Shown one piece after another: positions 11,647-23,665 of a DNA stretch of 64,000 nucleotides. The notes under the pieces are model-generated. The model had not been told where the DNA came from and did no database searches. It was given only the letters and a program-made list of their open reading frames with translations. The position numbers and the translations under genes are program-made. The number at the start of each line of letters is the position of its first letter. Positions within the stretch are counted from its first letter, which is position 1. Origin of the DNA: Neoarius graeffei (Eukaryota; Chordata; Actinopteri; Siluriformes; Ariidae); contig NC_083596.1 in the NCBI RefSeq assembly GCF_027579695.1, forward strand, positions 14,685,798 to 14,749,797, read 5' to 3'.

Positions 11647-14600
11647 GTGAGCCCCAGATCACCGGTGCAGAGGGAAAGCCCGGGCTGGTTTGCTGGCGCT
11701 GCGGGGAGCCGTGCCACCTTCAACAGCAGTGCACGGCAATGGAAGTGGGCGCGGTGGTTCGGATCCCCGATGCGCCAGAGGCCGCCCTCGATCGGGCCAG
11801 AGCGTATCGCATACCAGTGAGTATCCAAGGGGCTACATATCAGGTGTTGGTGGATTCTGGTTGTAATCAGACCTCAATTCGCCAAAGCCTGGTTCAAAAC
11901 GAGGCATTGGGGGGAGCACAAGGGGTGAAGGTGTTGTGTGTGCACAGGGATGTTCACCGCTACCCTTTGGTGTCGGTCCACATTATTTTCAGAGGGGAAA
12001 AATTTATAGTGAAGGCGGCGGTTAATCCCCGCCTTACCCACTCTCTAATTTTGGGGACTGATTGGCCGGGATTTCAGGGTTTAATGACACACCTAGTAGA
12101 GAGTGGGTCCTGCCATTTGACAGGGGGAGGTCCCGGTGTCGCTTTGGCGGGAGCAGCTGTCACAGAGCCGTCTATGCCATCTCTGCATCAGCGTGAGGAG
12201 CCGCCGGCTCCTCCTCTCTCTATTGGGGAATCCCTCGCGGATTTCCCATTAGAGCAGTCGCGAGATGAGACTCTGCGGCATGCGTTTGACCAAGTGAGAG
12301 TAATCAATGGTCAAACGCTCCAGCCGAACGCCACCCCGTCCTTCCCCTACTTCGCGATTATGAAGGATAGATTATACCGAGTGACGCAGGACACTCAAAC
12401 TAAAGAGCGAGTCACGCAGCTTTTAATTCCGAAGAGCCGCCGGGAATTGGTATTCCAGGCGGCTCACTTTAATCCCATGGCTGGACACTTGGGGCAGGAT
12501 AAAACACTAGCCCGAATAATGGCCCGATTCTATTGGCCGGGGATTCGTGGCGATGTCCATAGGTGGTGTATGGCATGCCGCGAATGCCAGTTAGTAAACC
12601 CAGCGGCCATTCCAAAAGCGCCTTTGCGCCCTCTACCGTTAATCGAGACCCCGTTTGAGAGAATTGGGATGGATCTCGTCGGGCCATTAGATCGGTCAGC
12701 ACGAGGGTACCGCTTTATATTAGTTCTGGTGGACTATGCAACGCGATACCCGGAAGCAGTGCCTCTGCGCAATATCTCAGCACGCAGTATTGCAGAGGCA
12801 CTCTTCCGCGTCATCTCCCGAGTTGGAATCCCGAAAGAGATTCTGACTGATCAAGGCACTATGTTTATGTCACGAACACTGCACGAACTGTATGGGTTAT
12901 TGGGGATTAAGCCGATCCGCACCAGCGTGTATCACCCACAAACGGACGATTTAGTGGAACGATTCAACCGCACCCTCAAAAATATTATTAAGAAATTCGT
13001 AAGTGAGGATGCACGTAATTGGGATAAGTGGCTCGAACCCTTGCTGTTCTCAGTGCGAGAGGTCCTCCAAGCCTCCACGGGGTTCTCCCCGTTCGAATTA
13101 TTATATTGGAGTAAGCCGCGTGGCATCCTGGACGTGCTGCGGGAAAATTGGGAGGAGGGACCTTCACAAAGTAAGAACGAAATTCAGTATGTTATGGACC
13201 TGCGCGCAAAACTCCACATGCTCACCCACCTAACTCAGGAGAATTTGCGGCAGGCCCAGGAACGGCAAGCCCGCCTGTACAACAAGGGTACGCGCCTTAG
13301 AGAGTTCACACCAGGAGATAAGGTACTCGTACTGTTGCCCACGTCAAGCTCCAAATTGATCGCCAAGTGGCAAGGACCCTTTGAGGTCACACGGCGAGTC
13401 GGGGACGTCGACTATGAGGTGAGGCGAACGGACAGGGGTGGGGCGCTACAGATTTACCACCTCAATCTGCTTAAACTCTGGAATGAGGAGGTCCCCGTGG
13501 CATTGGTGTCGGTGGTTCCGGAGAAGGCGGAGCTGGGGCCGGAGGTTCAAAAAGGGACATTGGCATCACATACCTCTCCGGTCCCCTGTGGAGACCACCT
13601 CTCCCCGACCCAACTCACGGAGGTCGCCCAGTTGCAGACCGAGTTTTCGGATGTGTTCTCGCCCCTGCCCGGTCGCACTAACCTCATAGAGCACCACATC
13701 GAGACGTCCCCGGGGGTGGTAGTGCGTAACCGCCCTTACAGGCTACCCGAACACAAAAAAAAGGTGGTTCGGGAAGAACTTCAGACCATGCTCGAAATGG
13801 GCATCGTCGAGGAGTCCCACAGTGACTGGAGCAGCCCGGTGGTCTTGGTACCCAAGGCCGACGGGTCGGTCCGGTTTTGTGTGGACTATAGGAAAGTCAA
13901 CGCGGTGTCTAAATTTGACGCGTACCCAATGCCTCGTATTGACGAGCTGCTCGATCGACTAGGCACGGCTCGCTTTTATTCGACACTGGATTTGACGAAG
14001 GGATATTGGCAGATCCCCTTGACTCCACTATCCCGAGAAAAAACGGCCTTTTCCACACCGTTTGGGTTACATCAATTTGTCACACTTCCGTTTGGGCTGT
14101 TTGGGGCGCCCGCTACGTTTCAGCGGCTGATGGATCGGGTCCTCCGCCCCCACGCCACCTATGCGGCCGCCTATCTTGATGACATCATCATATATAGTAA
14201 TGACTGGCCGAGGCACTTGGAACACCTAAGGGCTGTCCTTAGGTCGCTGAGGCGAGCGGGTCTCACAGCCAACCCAAAGAAGTGTGCGATTGGGCGGGTG
14301 GAAGTACGGTATCTGGGCTTCCACTTGGGCAACGGGCAGGTGCGTCCCCAAATTAATAAGACCGCAGCGATTGCGGCCTGCCCGAGGCCCAAGACCAAAA
14401 AGGGAGTGAGACAGTTCCTGGGGCTGGCTGGCTATTATCGTAGGTTTATACCTAATTATTCAGACATCACCAGCCCGCTGACTAATCTCACTAAAAAGGG
14501 GGCACCAGATCCGGTCCAGTGGACGGAGCAATGCCAGCGGCCTTTTTCAGAGGTAAAGGCTGCACTGTGTGGGGGGCCACTTCTACACTCCCCTGACTTT

Positions 14601-15014
14601 TCTCTCCCCTTTATGTTGCAGACCGATGCGTCGGACAGAGGGCTGGGGGCAGTTTTGTCCCAGGAGGTGGAGGGGGAGGACCGCCCCGTCCTGTATATAA
14701 GCAGGAAGCTGTCGGTGCGTGAGGGGCGCTACAGCACCATAGAGAAAGAGTGTCTGGCCATCAAGTGGGCAGTCCTTGCCCTCTGGTACTACCTGCTGGG
14801 GCGCCCTTTCACTCTCTGTTCGGACCACGCGCCCCTCCAGTGGCTCTACCGCATGAAAGATGCCAACGCGCGGATCACCCGTTGGTATCTGGCACGCCAA
14901 CCCTTTAATTTCAAGGTGGTCCACAGGCCGGGGGCGCAGATGGTTGTGGCGGACTTCCTCTCCCGCCAAGGGGGGGGGGGAGTCGGCTGCAGGCCGGACG
15001 GCCGCCCGGCCTGA
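11040..15014 (+). CDS. Pol of Gmr1-like copy B: protease-integrase-RT-RNase H
   Basis: A single open frame of 1,324 codons. The genuine product begins after the (TC)n tract near 11500; the earlier part is Gag read out of frame. In order: CCHC knuckle (about 11690), protease VDSGCNQTS (about 11850), integrase zinc site and catalytic MDLVGP / LTDQGT / LVERFNR (12460-12990), a GPY/F-type end WQGPFEV (about 13370), reverse transcriptase with YLDDIIIYS (about 14175), then RNase H with QTDASDRGLG (about 14620), IEKECLAIKW and CSDHAPLQWL. It would copy RNA to DNA and integrate it. All key residues are present, although DDLVERF replaces DGLVERF of copy A. With Gag broken, activity of this copy alone is unlikely. 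Confidence 0.9.
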   Translation: MSKSPKPRGGRWSSARRASSPCSREKHSWPRYSSPPTGLRGPLPGRPPARRVHSRTAAPALPRAALGGSRPAVHVWPAAPGCLLAVAEGQQPRRRRNPRPGGAGTVRRSLASRNCGVGPVPPPGVAGSSSQAGGGPFGGCPGGRTADGIFSSLLFSLPPPVSCPRPIPPPRRQGPAPPQLARRTRGALPFLPSVSVSPPPQVSEPQITGAEGKPGLVCWRCGEPCHLQQQCTAMEVGAVVRIPDAPEAALDRARAYRIPVSIQGATYQVLVDSGCNQTSIRQSLVQNEALGGAQGVKVLCVHRDVHRYPLVSVHIIFRGEKFIVKAAVNPRLTHSLILGTDWPGFQGLMTHLVESGSCHLTGGGPGVALAGAAVTEPSMPSLHQREEPPAPPLSIGESLADFPLEQSRDETLRHAFDQVRVINGQTLQPNATPSFPYFAIMKDRLYRVTQDTQTKERVTQLLIPKSRRELVFQAAHFNPMAGHLGQDKTLARIMARFYWPGIRGDVHRWCMACRECQLVNPAAIPKAPLRPLPLIETPFERIGMDLVGPLDRSARGYRFILVLVDYATRYPEAVPLRNISARSIAEALFRVISRVGIPKEILTDQGTMFMSRTLHELYGLLGIKPIRTSVYHPQTDDLVERFNRTLKNIIKKFVSEDARNWDKWLEPLLFSVREVLQASTGFSPFELLYWSKPRGILDVLRENWEEGPSQSKNEIQYVMDLRAKLHMLTHLTQENLRQAQERQARLYNKGTRLREFTPGDKVLVLLPTSSSKLIAKWQGPFEVTRRVGDVDYEVRRTDRGGALQIYHLNLLKLWNEEVPVALVSVVPEKAELGPEVQKGTLASHTSPVPCGDHLSPTQLTEVAQLQTEFSDVFSPLPGRTNLIEHHIETSPGVVVRNRPYRLPEHKKKVVREELQTMLEMGIVEESHSDWSSPVVLVPKADGSVRFCVDYRKVNAVSKFDAYPMPRIDELLDRLGTARFYSTLDLTKGYWQIPLTPLSREKTAFSTPFGLHQFVTLPFGLFGAPATFQRLMDRVLRPHATYAAAYLDDIIIYSNDWPRHLEHLRAVLRSLRRAGLTANPKKCAIGRVEVRYLGFHLGNGQVRPQINKTAAIAACPRPKTKKGVRQFLGLAGYYRRFIPNYSDITSPLTNLTKKGAPDPVQWTEQCQRPFSEVKAALCGGPLLHSPDFSLPFMLQTDASDRGLGAVLSQEVEGEDRPVLYISRKLSVREGRYSTIEKECLAIKWAVLALWYYLLGRPFTLCSDHAPLQWLYRMKDANARITRWYLARQPFNFKVVHRPGAQMVVADFLSRQGGGGVGCRPDGRPA

Positions 15015-15031
15015 GTCGGGCGGTGGGGCTA

Positions 15032-15348
15032 TGTGGCAGTGGGGGCGTGGTCAAGCGCTGGTCTGTGACCGGAGGGCGGAGTCAGGGAAGGTGAGTGGCA
15101 GAATCACTACACCTGAGAGCAATTAACCTGTGTTTGTGTCTTCCCAGTGACCGCGCCCTACTTAAGGAGGGAGAGCGAGAGCAGAGGAGCTCTGGCTGAA
15201 CCAGACGCTGAGTGTGTGTGTGTGTATCTGAAAAGTGCATACATACGGTAATTGTTAACCTGAAAAGTGTTGCAATAAAACGTGCGGTCAAACCTGATCT
15301 CTGTCCTGCCGTCCTCTGTGCTCCACCCACGAATGCTGAACCATTACA
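15032..15348 (+). repeat. 3' LTR of Gmr1-like copy B
   Basis: 317 bp, matching the 5' LTR apart from a few substitutions, a longer (TG)n and a short insertion near 15245. A G-rich tract (CGGTGGGGCT) directly upstream is in the polypurine-tract position. Confidence 0.9.
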
Positions 15349-15933
15349 AGTGGTTAGCACTGTCGCCTCACAGCAAGAAGGTCCGGGTTCGAGCCCTGTG
15401 GCCGGCAAGGGCCTTTCTGTGCGGAGTTTGTATGTTCTCCCCGTGTCCGCGTGGGTTTCCTCCGGGTGCTCCGGTTTCCCCCACAGTCCAAAGACATGCA
15501 GGTTAGGTTAACTGGTGACTCTAAATTGACCGTAGGTGTGAATGTGAGTGTGAATGGTTGTCTGTGTCTATGTGTCAGCCCTGTGATGACCTGGCAACTT
15601 GTCCAGGGTGTACCCCGCCTTTCGCCCATAGTCAGCTGGGATAGGCTCCAGCTTGCCTGCGACCCTGTAGAACAGGATAAAGTGGCTACAGATAATGAGA
15701 TGAGAATGAGATGAGATGATATTATAGTTCTCTGTATTTTTACATGAGCTTACAGAAGGAAAACACATTTGATGCAATCCAATAATACTTTCATTCACTG
15801 TGACTATTTTAAGAAATGATAAACATTCTTCTAAAGCATCACTTGTGTTATTTTCTGTGGGTCTCTGTATGTATACAATATTCAGGCAGGAGATTTTTCA
15901 GCTAAAAATCAGACTTCCCTTTCATTGTTATTA

Positions 15934-17539
<1,606 letters not shown>

Positions 17540-17910
17540 TATATTAAAATTCAAGACGAGTATTATTTCAGATTTTTCACCCTGAGCTCTCTCATGCCTG
17601 ATACATGAATCCCACAACCTATAGTAATTGATAGAACAATATCAACAATTCAAAAACTCTTTAACTGTATAAATTTCAAATGGTTTGCAATTAATTGGGA
17701 TCCACTGTTTTTATCATTTCAACCGCGCATCAGACCCTTGTCCAATTGAATATGTTGTTCACGCACTTTTCTCCCCCATGAGAATTTTGAAAAGTTGGCA
17801 TGTATGCAAATGAATTTGATTAATTGATCATCAGCAAGTGTGGCCACCTCTTAAAAAGCAGAAGTTTTGGCAGTTTGCTGGTCTGGAGCACTCAGGTGTA
17901 TGTTAACACC

Positions 17911-19533
17911 ATGCCAAGGAAGAAAGACATCAGCAATGATCTTAGAGAAGCAATATCAGTCTGGGAAGGGTTATAAGGCCATTTCCAAACAATTTGAAAT
18001 CCATCATTCTACTGTGAGAAAGATTATTCAGAAGTGGAAAACATTCAAGACAGTTGCCAATCTTCCCAAGAGTGGATGTCCCAGCAAATTTACTCCAAGG
18101 TCAGACCGTGCAACGCTCAGAGAAACTGCAGAAAACCCAAGAACTACATCTAGGACTCTACAGGCCACAGTTAGCATGTTAAATGTTAAAGTTCATGGCA
18201 GAAAAGGACTGCGCAAATATGGCTTGTTTGGAAGGGTTGCCAGAAGAAAGCCTCTTCTATCTAAAAAGAACATGGCAGCACAGCTTAGGTTTGCAAAGAT
18301 GCATCTGAACAAGCCACAAGCCTTCTGGAACAATGTCCTTTGGACAGATGAGACCAAAGTGGAAATGTTTGGCCATAATGCACAGCGCCATGTTTGGCAA
18401 AAACCAAACACAGCATATCAGCACAAACACCTCATACCAACCATCAAGCATGGTGGTGGAGGGGTGATGATTTGGGTTTGTTTTGCAGCCACAGGGCCTG
18501 GTCACCTTGCAGTCATTGAGTCAACCATGAACTCCTTAGTATACCAAAGTATTCTAGAGGCAAATGTGAGGCCATCTGTCCAACAGCTAAAGCTTGGCTG
18601 CAATTGGATCATGCAACAGCACAATGATCCAAAGCACATCAACAAATCTACAGCAGAATGGCTGAAAAAGAAAAGAATCAAGGTGTTGGAATGGCCAAGT
18701 CAAAGTCCAGACCTCAACCCAATTGAAATGCTGGACCTTAAGAGAGCTGTGCATAAACAAATGCCCTCAAACATGAATGAACTGAAGCAATGTTGTCAGG
18801 AAGAGCGGGCCAAAATTCCTCCACAATCAGTGCGTTTACATGCACATCCAAATCGAGCTACTGTCGGTAATCGAGCTAAGGGTCCCAGCAGGGGTGCCAG
18901 AGAAATCCAATCCTACATGCACACAAGGAAATCGAGCTATTGTGTGAGGTACACTGTGCACCCGAGCCACAGGTGGCGCTACACGCCCCATCGTGTTGGT
19001 ACACTTCCGGTTGTCGTCATGAAGAAGAGCTATTCAAAAGTATAAACAAAGTTATCAGTTCCGTGTTCACAAGAAGAACAACGATGAGGACAGCAACATC
19101 GAGAGAGAGAAGATTGTTCCTTGTTCCTCCTGACCTCTTCTGCTGCTCGCTACTACTACTGTTGTCATGCCGACCGAGGCTGTTGTGTTTCCCGCTTGTG
19201 GTCTCGTCACTCGTCACTTCCGGAAGGGGCAGTGCTGAAGTAAGTAGCTTGACTACGTAGCTCGATAGGGTATACATGCACTAAGTAGCTCGGCTACAAT
19301 CGCATAATCTAGGTCACGTAGCTCGATTATGAGAAATCCAGTTCGGTTCGATTTCAGCCGAGCTAAGGTGTTTCCATGGTATTTAGAATTTCGATTTCAG
19401 TTGAGCTATGGCAGAAATTTGATTTTCTCTATGTGCATGTAAACGCACTGAATGATGTGAGAGACTGATAAAATCATACAGAAAACGACTGCTTCAAGTT
19501 ACTGCTGCAAAAGGTGGTTCTACAAGCTACTGA
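17911..19533 (+). pseudogene. Transposase of Tc1 no. 1, broken
   Basis: It begins MPRKKDISNDLREAI, then loses 11 bases compared with the fragment at 46804 and shifts frame. A long open stretch follows (GKGYKAISKQFEIHHSTVRK, VLWTDETKVEMFG, HGGGGVMIW). The second catalytic Asp is His here (QQHNDPKH), and two residues are missing after PIEML. A MITE interrupts the 3' part at 18828; the original C-terminus and stop lie at 19454-19533. It is non-functional. Confidence 0.85.
18828..19450. mobile_element. MITE with CAGTGCGTTTACATG ends
   Basis: A 623-bp element with inverted ends CAGTGCGTTTACATGCACAT and ATGTGCATGTAAACGCACTG and a 3-bp duplication AAT (18825-18827, 19451-19453). A 3-bp duplication would suit a PIF/Harbinger-type element, which is inference. 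It is enriched in short TCGAGCTA / TAGCTCGA words. No transposase is present. Confidence 0.75.
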
Positions 19534-19589
19534 ATCATGGGGTGTACTTACTTTTTCACACATGAATTCTGCATTTTCACTTAATTTTT

Positions 19590-19967
19590 CATCTCATCTC
19601 ATCTCATTATCTCTAGCCGCTTTATCCTTCTACAGGGTCGCAGGCAAGCTGGAGCCTATCCCAGCTGACTATGGGCGAAAGGCGGGGTACACCCTGGACA
19701 AGTCGCCAGGTCATCACAGGGCTGACACATAGACACAGACAACCATTCACACTCACATTCACACCTACGGTCAATTTAGAGTCACCAGTTAACCTAACCT
19801 GCATGTCTTTGGACTGTGGGGGAAACCGGAGCACCCGGAGGAAACCCACGCGGACACGGGGAGAACATACAAACTCCGCACAGAAAGGCCCTCGCCGGCC
19901 ACAGGGCTCGAACCCGGACCTTCTTGCTGTGAGGCGACAGCGCTAACCACTACACCACCGTGCCGCC
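19590..19967 (-). mobile_element. V-SINE-type repeat
   Basis: A full-length minus-strand copy with tRNA-like head, conserved core and (TCATC)n tail, flanked by the 12-bp duplication CACTTAATTTTT (19578-19589, 19968-19979). It is inserted in the 3' part of Tc1 no. 1. Confidence 0.9.
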
Positions 19968-20204
19968 CACTTAATTTTTGTGAAATAAATAATAACATGG
20001 TGGAATATGTTGTGTGTTGCTTTACACCTGAGGTTAGATTTGCATAATTTTAGGACCTGGTAAGGATCAGATGATTTTTTTTTGTTATGTCTTGATTGGT
20101 AAAGCCATGTAACTGAAAGAGGGTGTACTTTCTTTTTCACATGACTGTATATAAAACATATTACTCTTTCTTTTTTTAATTGTAAATGTCTGAAATGTAG
20201 AAAA

Positions 20205-20377
20205 AATATCATTCATAGAGGATATTACATACGTGTGAAAATATGAAGTTTATCTTTGAGTGGTGAATATATTCACGAGTGATCAAAATGAATGAGTGAA
20301 AATATTTTCAACACAAGATAAACTTCATATCTTTGCGCCACTGTGTAATGTTCTTTATATTATATGGGCACATCCAC

Positions 20378-20388
<11 letters not shown>
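20205..20388. repeat. Hairpin-type MITE fragment
   Basis: GAAAATATGAAGTTTATCTT (about 20236) faces its inverse AAGATAAACTTCATATCTT (about 20314). The same half-unit recurs near 41960, so this is a dispersed repeat. No gene. Confidence 0.45.

Positions 20389-20446
<58 letters not shown>
20389..20446. repeat. (TA)n microsatellite
   Basis: Pure TA array directly abutting the left end of Tc1 no. 3. Confidence 0.95.
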
Positions 20447-20449
<3 letters not shown>

Positions 20450-22054
20450 TGGCGCCTGAAAGTTTGTGAACCCTTTAGAATTTTCTATATTTCTGCATAA
20501 GTATGACCTAAAACATCATCAGATTTTCACACAAGTCCTAAAAGTAGATAAAGAGAACCCAGTTAAACAAATGAGACAAAAATATTATACTTGGTCATTT
20601 ATTTATTGAGGAAAATGATCCAATATTACATATCTGTGAGTGGCAAAAGTATGTGAACCTTTGCTTTCAGTATCTGGTGTGAGCCCCTTGTGCAGCAATA
20701 ACTGCAACTAAACGTTTCCAGTAACTGTTGATCAGTCCTGCACACCGGCTTGGAGGAATTTTAGCCCATTTCTCTGTACAGAACAGCTTCAACTCTGGGA
20801 TGTTGGTGGATTTCCTCACATGAACTGCTCACTTCAGGTCCTTCCACAACATTTCAATTGGATTAAGGCCAGGACTTTGACTTGGCCATTCCAAAACATT
20901 AACTTTATTCTTCTTTAACCATTCTTTGGTAGAATGACTTGTGTGCTTAGGGTCATTGTCTTGCTGCATGACCCACCTTCTCTTGAGATTCAGTTCATGG
21001 ACAGATGTCCTGACATTTTCCTTTAGAATTCACTTGTATAATTCAGAATTCATTGTTCCATCAATGATGGCAAGTCGTCCTGGCCCAGATGCAGCAAAAC
21101 AGGCCCAAACCATCATACTACCACCACCATGTTTCACAAATGGGATAAGGTTCTTATGCTGGAATGCAGTGTTTTCCTTTCTCCAAACATAACGCTTATC
21201 ATTTAAACCAAAAAGTTCTATTTTGGTCTCATCCGTCCACAAAACATTTTTCCAACAGCCTTCTGGCTTGTCCACGTGATCTTTAGCAAACTGCAGACGA
21301 GCAGCAATATTCTTTTTGGAGAGCAGTGGCTTTCTCCTTGCAACCCTACTATGCACACCATTGTTGTTCAGTGTTCTCCTGATGGTGGACTCATGAACAT
21401 TAACATTAGCCAATGTGAGAGAGGCCTTCAGTTGCTTAGAAGTTACCCTGGGGTCCTTTGTGACCTTGCTGACTATTACACGCCTTGCTCTTGGAGTGAT
21501 CTTTGTTGGTCGACCACTCCTGGGGAGGGTAACAATGGTCTTGAATTTCCTCCATTTGTACACAATCTGTCTGACTGTGGATTGGTGGAGTCCAAATTCT
21601 TTAGAGATGGTTTTGTAACCTTTTTCCAGCCAGATGAGCACCAACAATGCTTTTTCTGAGATCCTCAGAAATCTCCTTTGTTCGTGCCATGATACACTTC
21701 CACAAACATGTGTTGTGAAGATCAGACTTTGATAGATCCCTGTTCTTTAAATAAAACAGGGTGCCCACTCACACCTGATTGTCATCCCATTGATTGAAAA
21801 CACCTGACTCTAATTTCACCTTCAAATTAACTGCTAATCCTGGAGGTTCACATACTTTTGCCACTCACAGATATGTAATATTGGATGATTTTCCTCAATT
21901 AAAAAATGACCAAGTATAATATTTTTGTCTCATTTGTTTAACTGGGTTCTCTTTATCTACTTTTAGGACTTGTGTGAAAATCTGATGATGTTTTAGGTCA
22001 TATTTATGCAGAAATATAGAAAATTCTAAAGGGTTCACAAACTTTCAAGCACCA

Positions 22055-22057
<3 letters not shown>
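20447..22057 (-). mobile_element. Tc1-like transposon no. 3
   Basis: 1,611 bp with ends CAGTGGCGCCTGAAAGTTTG and AAACTTTCAAGCACCACTG, lying between (TA)n arrays. It is the same family as the copy at 31731-33338, in the opposite orientation. Confidence 0.9.
20667..21690 (-). pseudogene. Transposase of Tc1 no. 3, frameshifted
   Basis: It starts at ATG 21690 (MARTKEIS) and would end at 20667. The middle is open (21647 to 21030) with the helix-turn-helix region KGYKTISKEFGLHQSTVRQI and the first catalytic Asp in [14 protein letters not shown] frameshift near the start and a stop-generating change near 21030 (SELYK then stop) break it. The later catalytic residues remain in the decayed 3' part. 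Confidence 0.85.

Positions 22058-22116
<59 letters not shown>
22058..22116. repeat. (TA)n microsatellite
   Basis: TA array between Tc1 no. 3 and the next V-SINE. Confidence 0.95.
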
Positions 22117-22119
<3 letters not shown>

Positions 22120-23076
22120 CTCATTATCTCTAGCCGCTTTATCCTAGTCTGGCTAACGCAACTTCAAAGCTCTGCGAGCATTGGTCTGGCAAAGATATTA
22201 AGCCCAACCATTTCCCAAAGCGCGTGGTTGACCCGCCTCCCTGAAATGCCTCAGTTTGCTACTGGTCGAAGCCAGAAAAGGCTGTGACGAAGCTTAAACC
22301 AATCACATCACTCTTTCCTCTGACGTATGTGACGCGACGGAAACTGCTTGAGTAACAGGAAGAAGAAGGAGGAGAATAAATACCTCCAGGGCTGCTCTTT
22401 GCTCTGTTTTCAATGAGAACTTCCCGTTGAATGCTTTCAATACAGCATCTACCGCTGTGTCAAAGGCTTGCCGCTGCTCCATGTTCGTAATGTTTCCAGT
22501 GAATGAAGCGCTTCCGGCATAGATTCTGTAAACAATCTATGGCTTCCGGTCGCAGTTCTACTATGTCACTGCCTTGAACACGCCTCTACCCAGGGCCATT
22601 GGAGATGCTCAAAATTGATTGGCTCCCGATTTTTCGGGAGCTTGGAAGAGCTGTAGATAGCCTGCCTAGCAGACTAAGTTCGCAACAGGCCCCCGTGTTG
22701 CGTCACACTTAGGATGGACGGGCCCAGGCTAGCTTTATCCTGTTCTACAGGGTCGCAAGCAAGCTGGAGCCTATCCCGGCTGACTACGGGCGAAAGGCGG
22801 GGTACACCCTGGACAAGTCGCCAGGTCATCACAGGGCTGACACATAGACACAGACAACCATTCACACTCACACCTACGGTCAATTTAGAGTCACCAGTTA
22901 ACCTAACCTGCATGTCTTTGGACTGTGGTGGAAACGGGAGCACCCAGAGGAAACCCACGCAGACACGGGGAGAACATGCAAACTCCACACAGAAAGGCCC
23001 TCGCCGGCCACAGGGCTCGAACCCGGACCTTCTTGCTGTGAGGCGACAGCCCTAACCACTACACCACCGTGCCGCC

Positions 23077-23078
<2 letters not shown>
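22117..23078 (-). mobile_element. V-SINE split by a 587-bp DNA element
   Basis: Minus-strand V-SINE: tail and 3' part at 22117-22144, the rest at 22741-23078. The insertion duplicated GCTTTATCC of the SINE. The (GATGA)n tail is replaced by a TA array. Confidence 0.85.
22145..22731 (-). mobile_element. Non-autonomous element with a RecQ-helicase-like exon, copy 1
   Basis: 587 bp with short imperfect ends TAGTCTGGC / CCAGGCTA and a 9-bp duplication GCTTTATCC (22136-22144, 22732-22740). On the minus strand, ATG at 22482 opens a frame beginning MEQRQAFDTAVDAVLKAF that is shared with the copy at 51662-52238 and ends at a GAG-GTATTT donor-like site. From memory the peptide resembles the N-terminus of RecQ-like helicase proteins that are very numerous in fish. 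A 9-bp duplication is known for Mutator-type elements, but I cannot assign the superfamily. Confidence 0.6.

Positions 23079-23118
<40 letters not shown>
23079..23118. repeat. (TA)n microsatellite
   Basis: TA array abutting the left end of Tc1 no. 5. Confidence 0.95.
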
Positions 23119-23121
<3 letters not shown>

Positions 23122-23170
23122 TGCATCTCAAAAAATTAGAATACCATGAAAAAGTTCATTTTTTTCATAA

Positions 23171-23653
23171 TGTTAGGGTTTTGCTGGGATTCGAACCTGG
23201 TTCGTTGGTGTGATAATCCAGCAAACCCCCACTAGGCCACCAGGGGGATGACTCAAATGCAGAGGCGTGAGGCGGAAGTAGAAAAAGAATCAAAAGGTTT
23301 ATTTAAACTATATACACTATATACAGGGCAAAACAAAAGACAAAAAAAAAAAAAACCAAAGAGTATAATCCAAAAGAAAAGCAAAGTGCAAAAATTCAAA
23401 AGCTAAGAAGATCAAAAAACACAGTACAAAGGAAACTGGAGATAAACATAACAGCACAAAGACTCCGTGACAAGAGGACTCAACTCAGGGGTATAAATAG
23501 ACAAACTAATTAAGGACACAGGTGAAGATAATTAGGCAATTAACACAAACACAAAACACAGGAACAGTGGCGGCCTCTAGAGGCCAAAATAAACACGACA
23601 TGAAAAGGAAATAACAGCGGCCTCTAGAGGCCAAAACAGTCCTAGTCCTAACA
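23171..23653 (-). repeat. 3' LTR of the Sushi-type element
   Basis: 483 bp, TGTTAG...CTAACA ends. I saw no difference from the other LTR over the stretch compared (about 23281-23455). The polypurine tract AGAGGGGGGGTCC lies directly upstream at about 23654-23668. Confidence 0.93.
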
Positions 23654-23665
23654 GGACCCCCCCCT

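Larger units (their letters stand above)
10425..15348 (+). mobile_element. Gmr1-like Ty3/Gypsy element copy B, near complete
   Basis: A 4.9-kb LTR retrotransposon with LTRs at 10425-10734 and 15032-15348 and a 5-bp target duplication AGTGG (10420-10424, 15349-15353). Gene order is gag, knuckle, protease, integrase, reverse transcriptase, RNase H. Integrase before reverse transcriptase is the hallmark of Gmr1-like elements, Ty3/Gypsy elements with a Ty1/copia-like order, first named from Atlantic cod. It has no env. Its gag is damaged, its pol is open throughout. Confidence 0.9.
10402..15713 (+). mobile_element. V-SINE split by Gmr1-like copy B
   Basis: The first 23 bases of the SINE head (10402-10424) and its remainder (15349-15713, ending in GAGATGAGATGA) flank the Gypsy element. 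The SINE has its own flanking duplication GATATTATAG on both sides. It inserted into hAT-like copy 1: the matching stretch in copy 2 near 45100 lacks it. Confidence 0.85.

Noticed and set aside
11421..11828. Long minus-strand ORFs across Gmr1-like gag (also 10771-11637)
   Set aside because: High-GC antisense shadows of gag and pol; no recognisable domain.
19671..19946. Repeated ORFs of 70-130 codons starting MGERRGTPWTS or MGFLRVLRFPPQ at many places
   Set aside because: They are chance frames across V-SINE copies on both strands; the same peptides recur wherever the SINE does.
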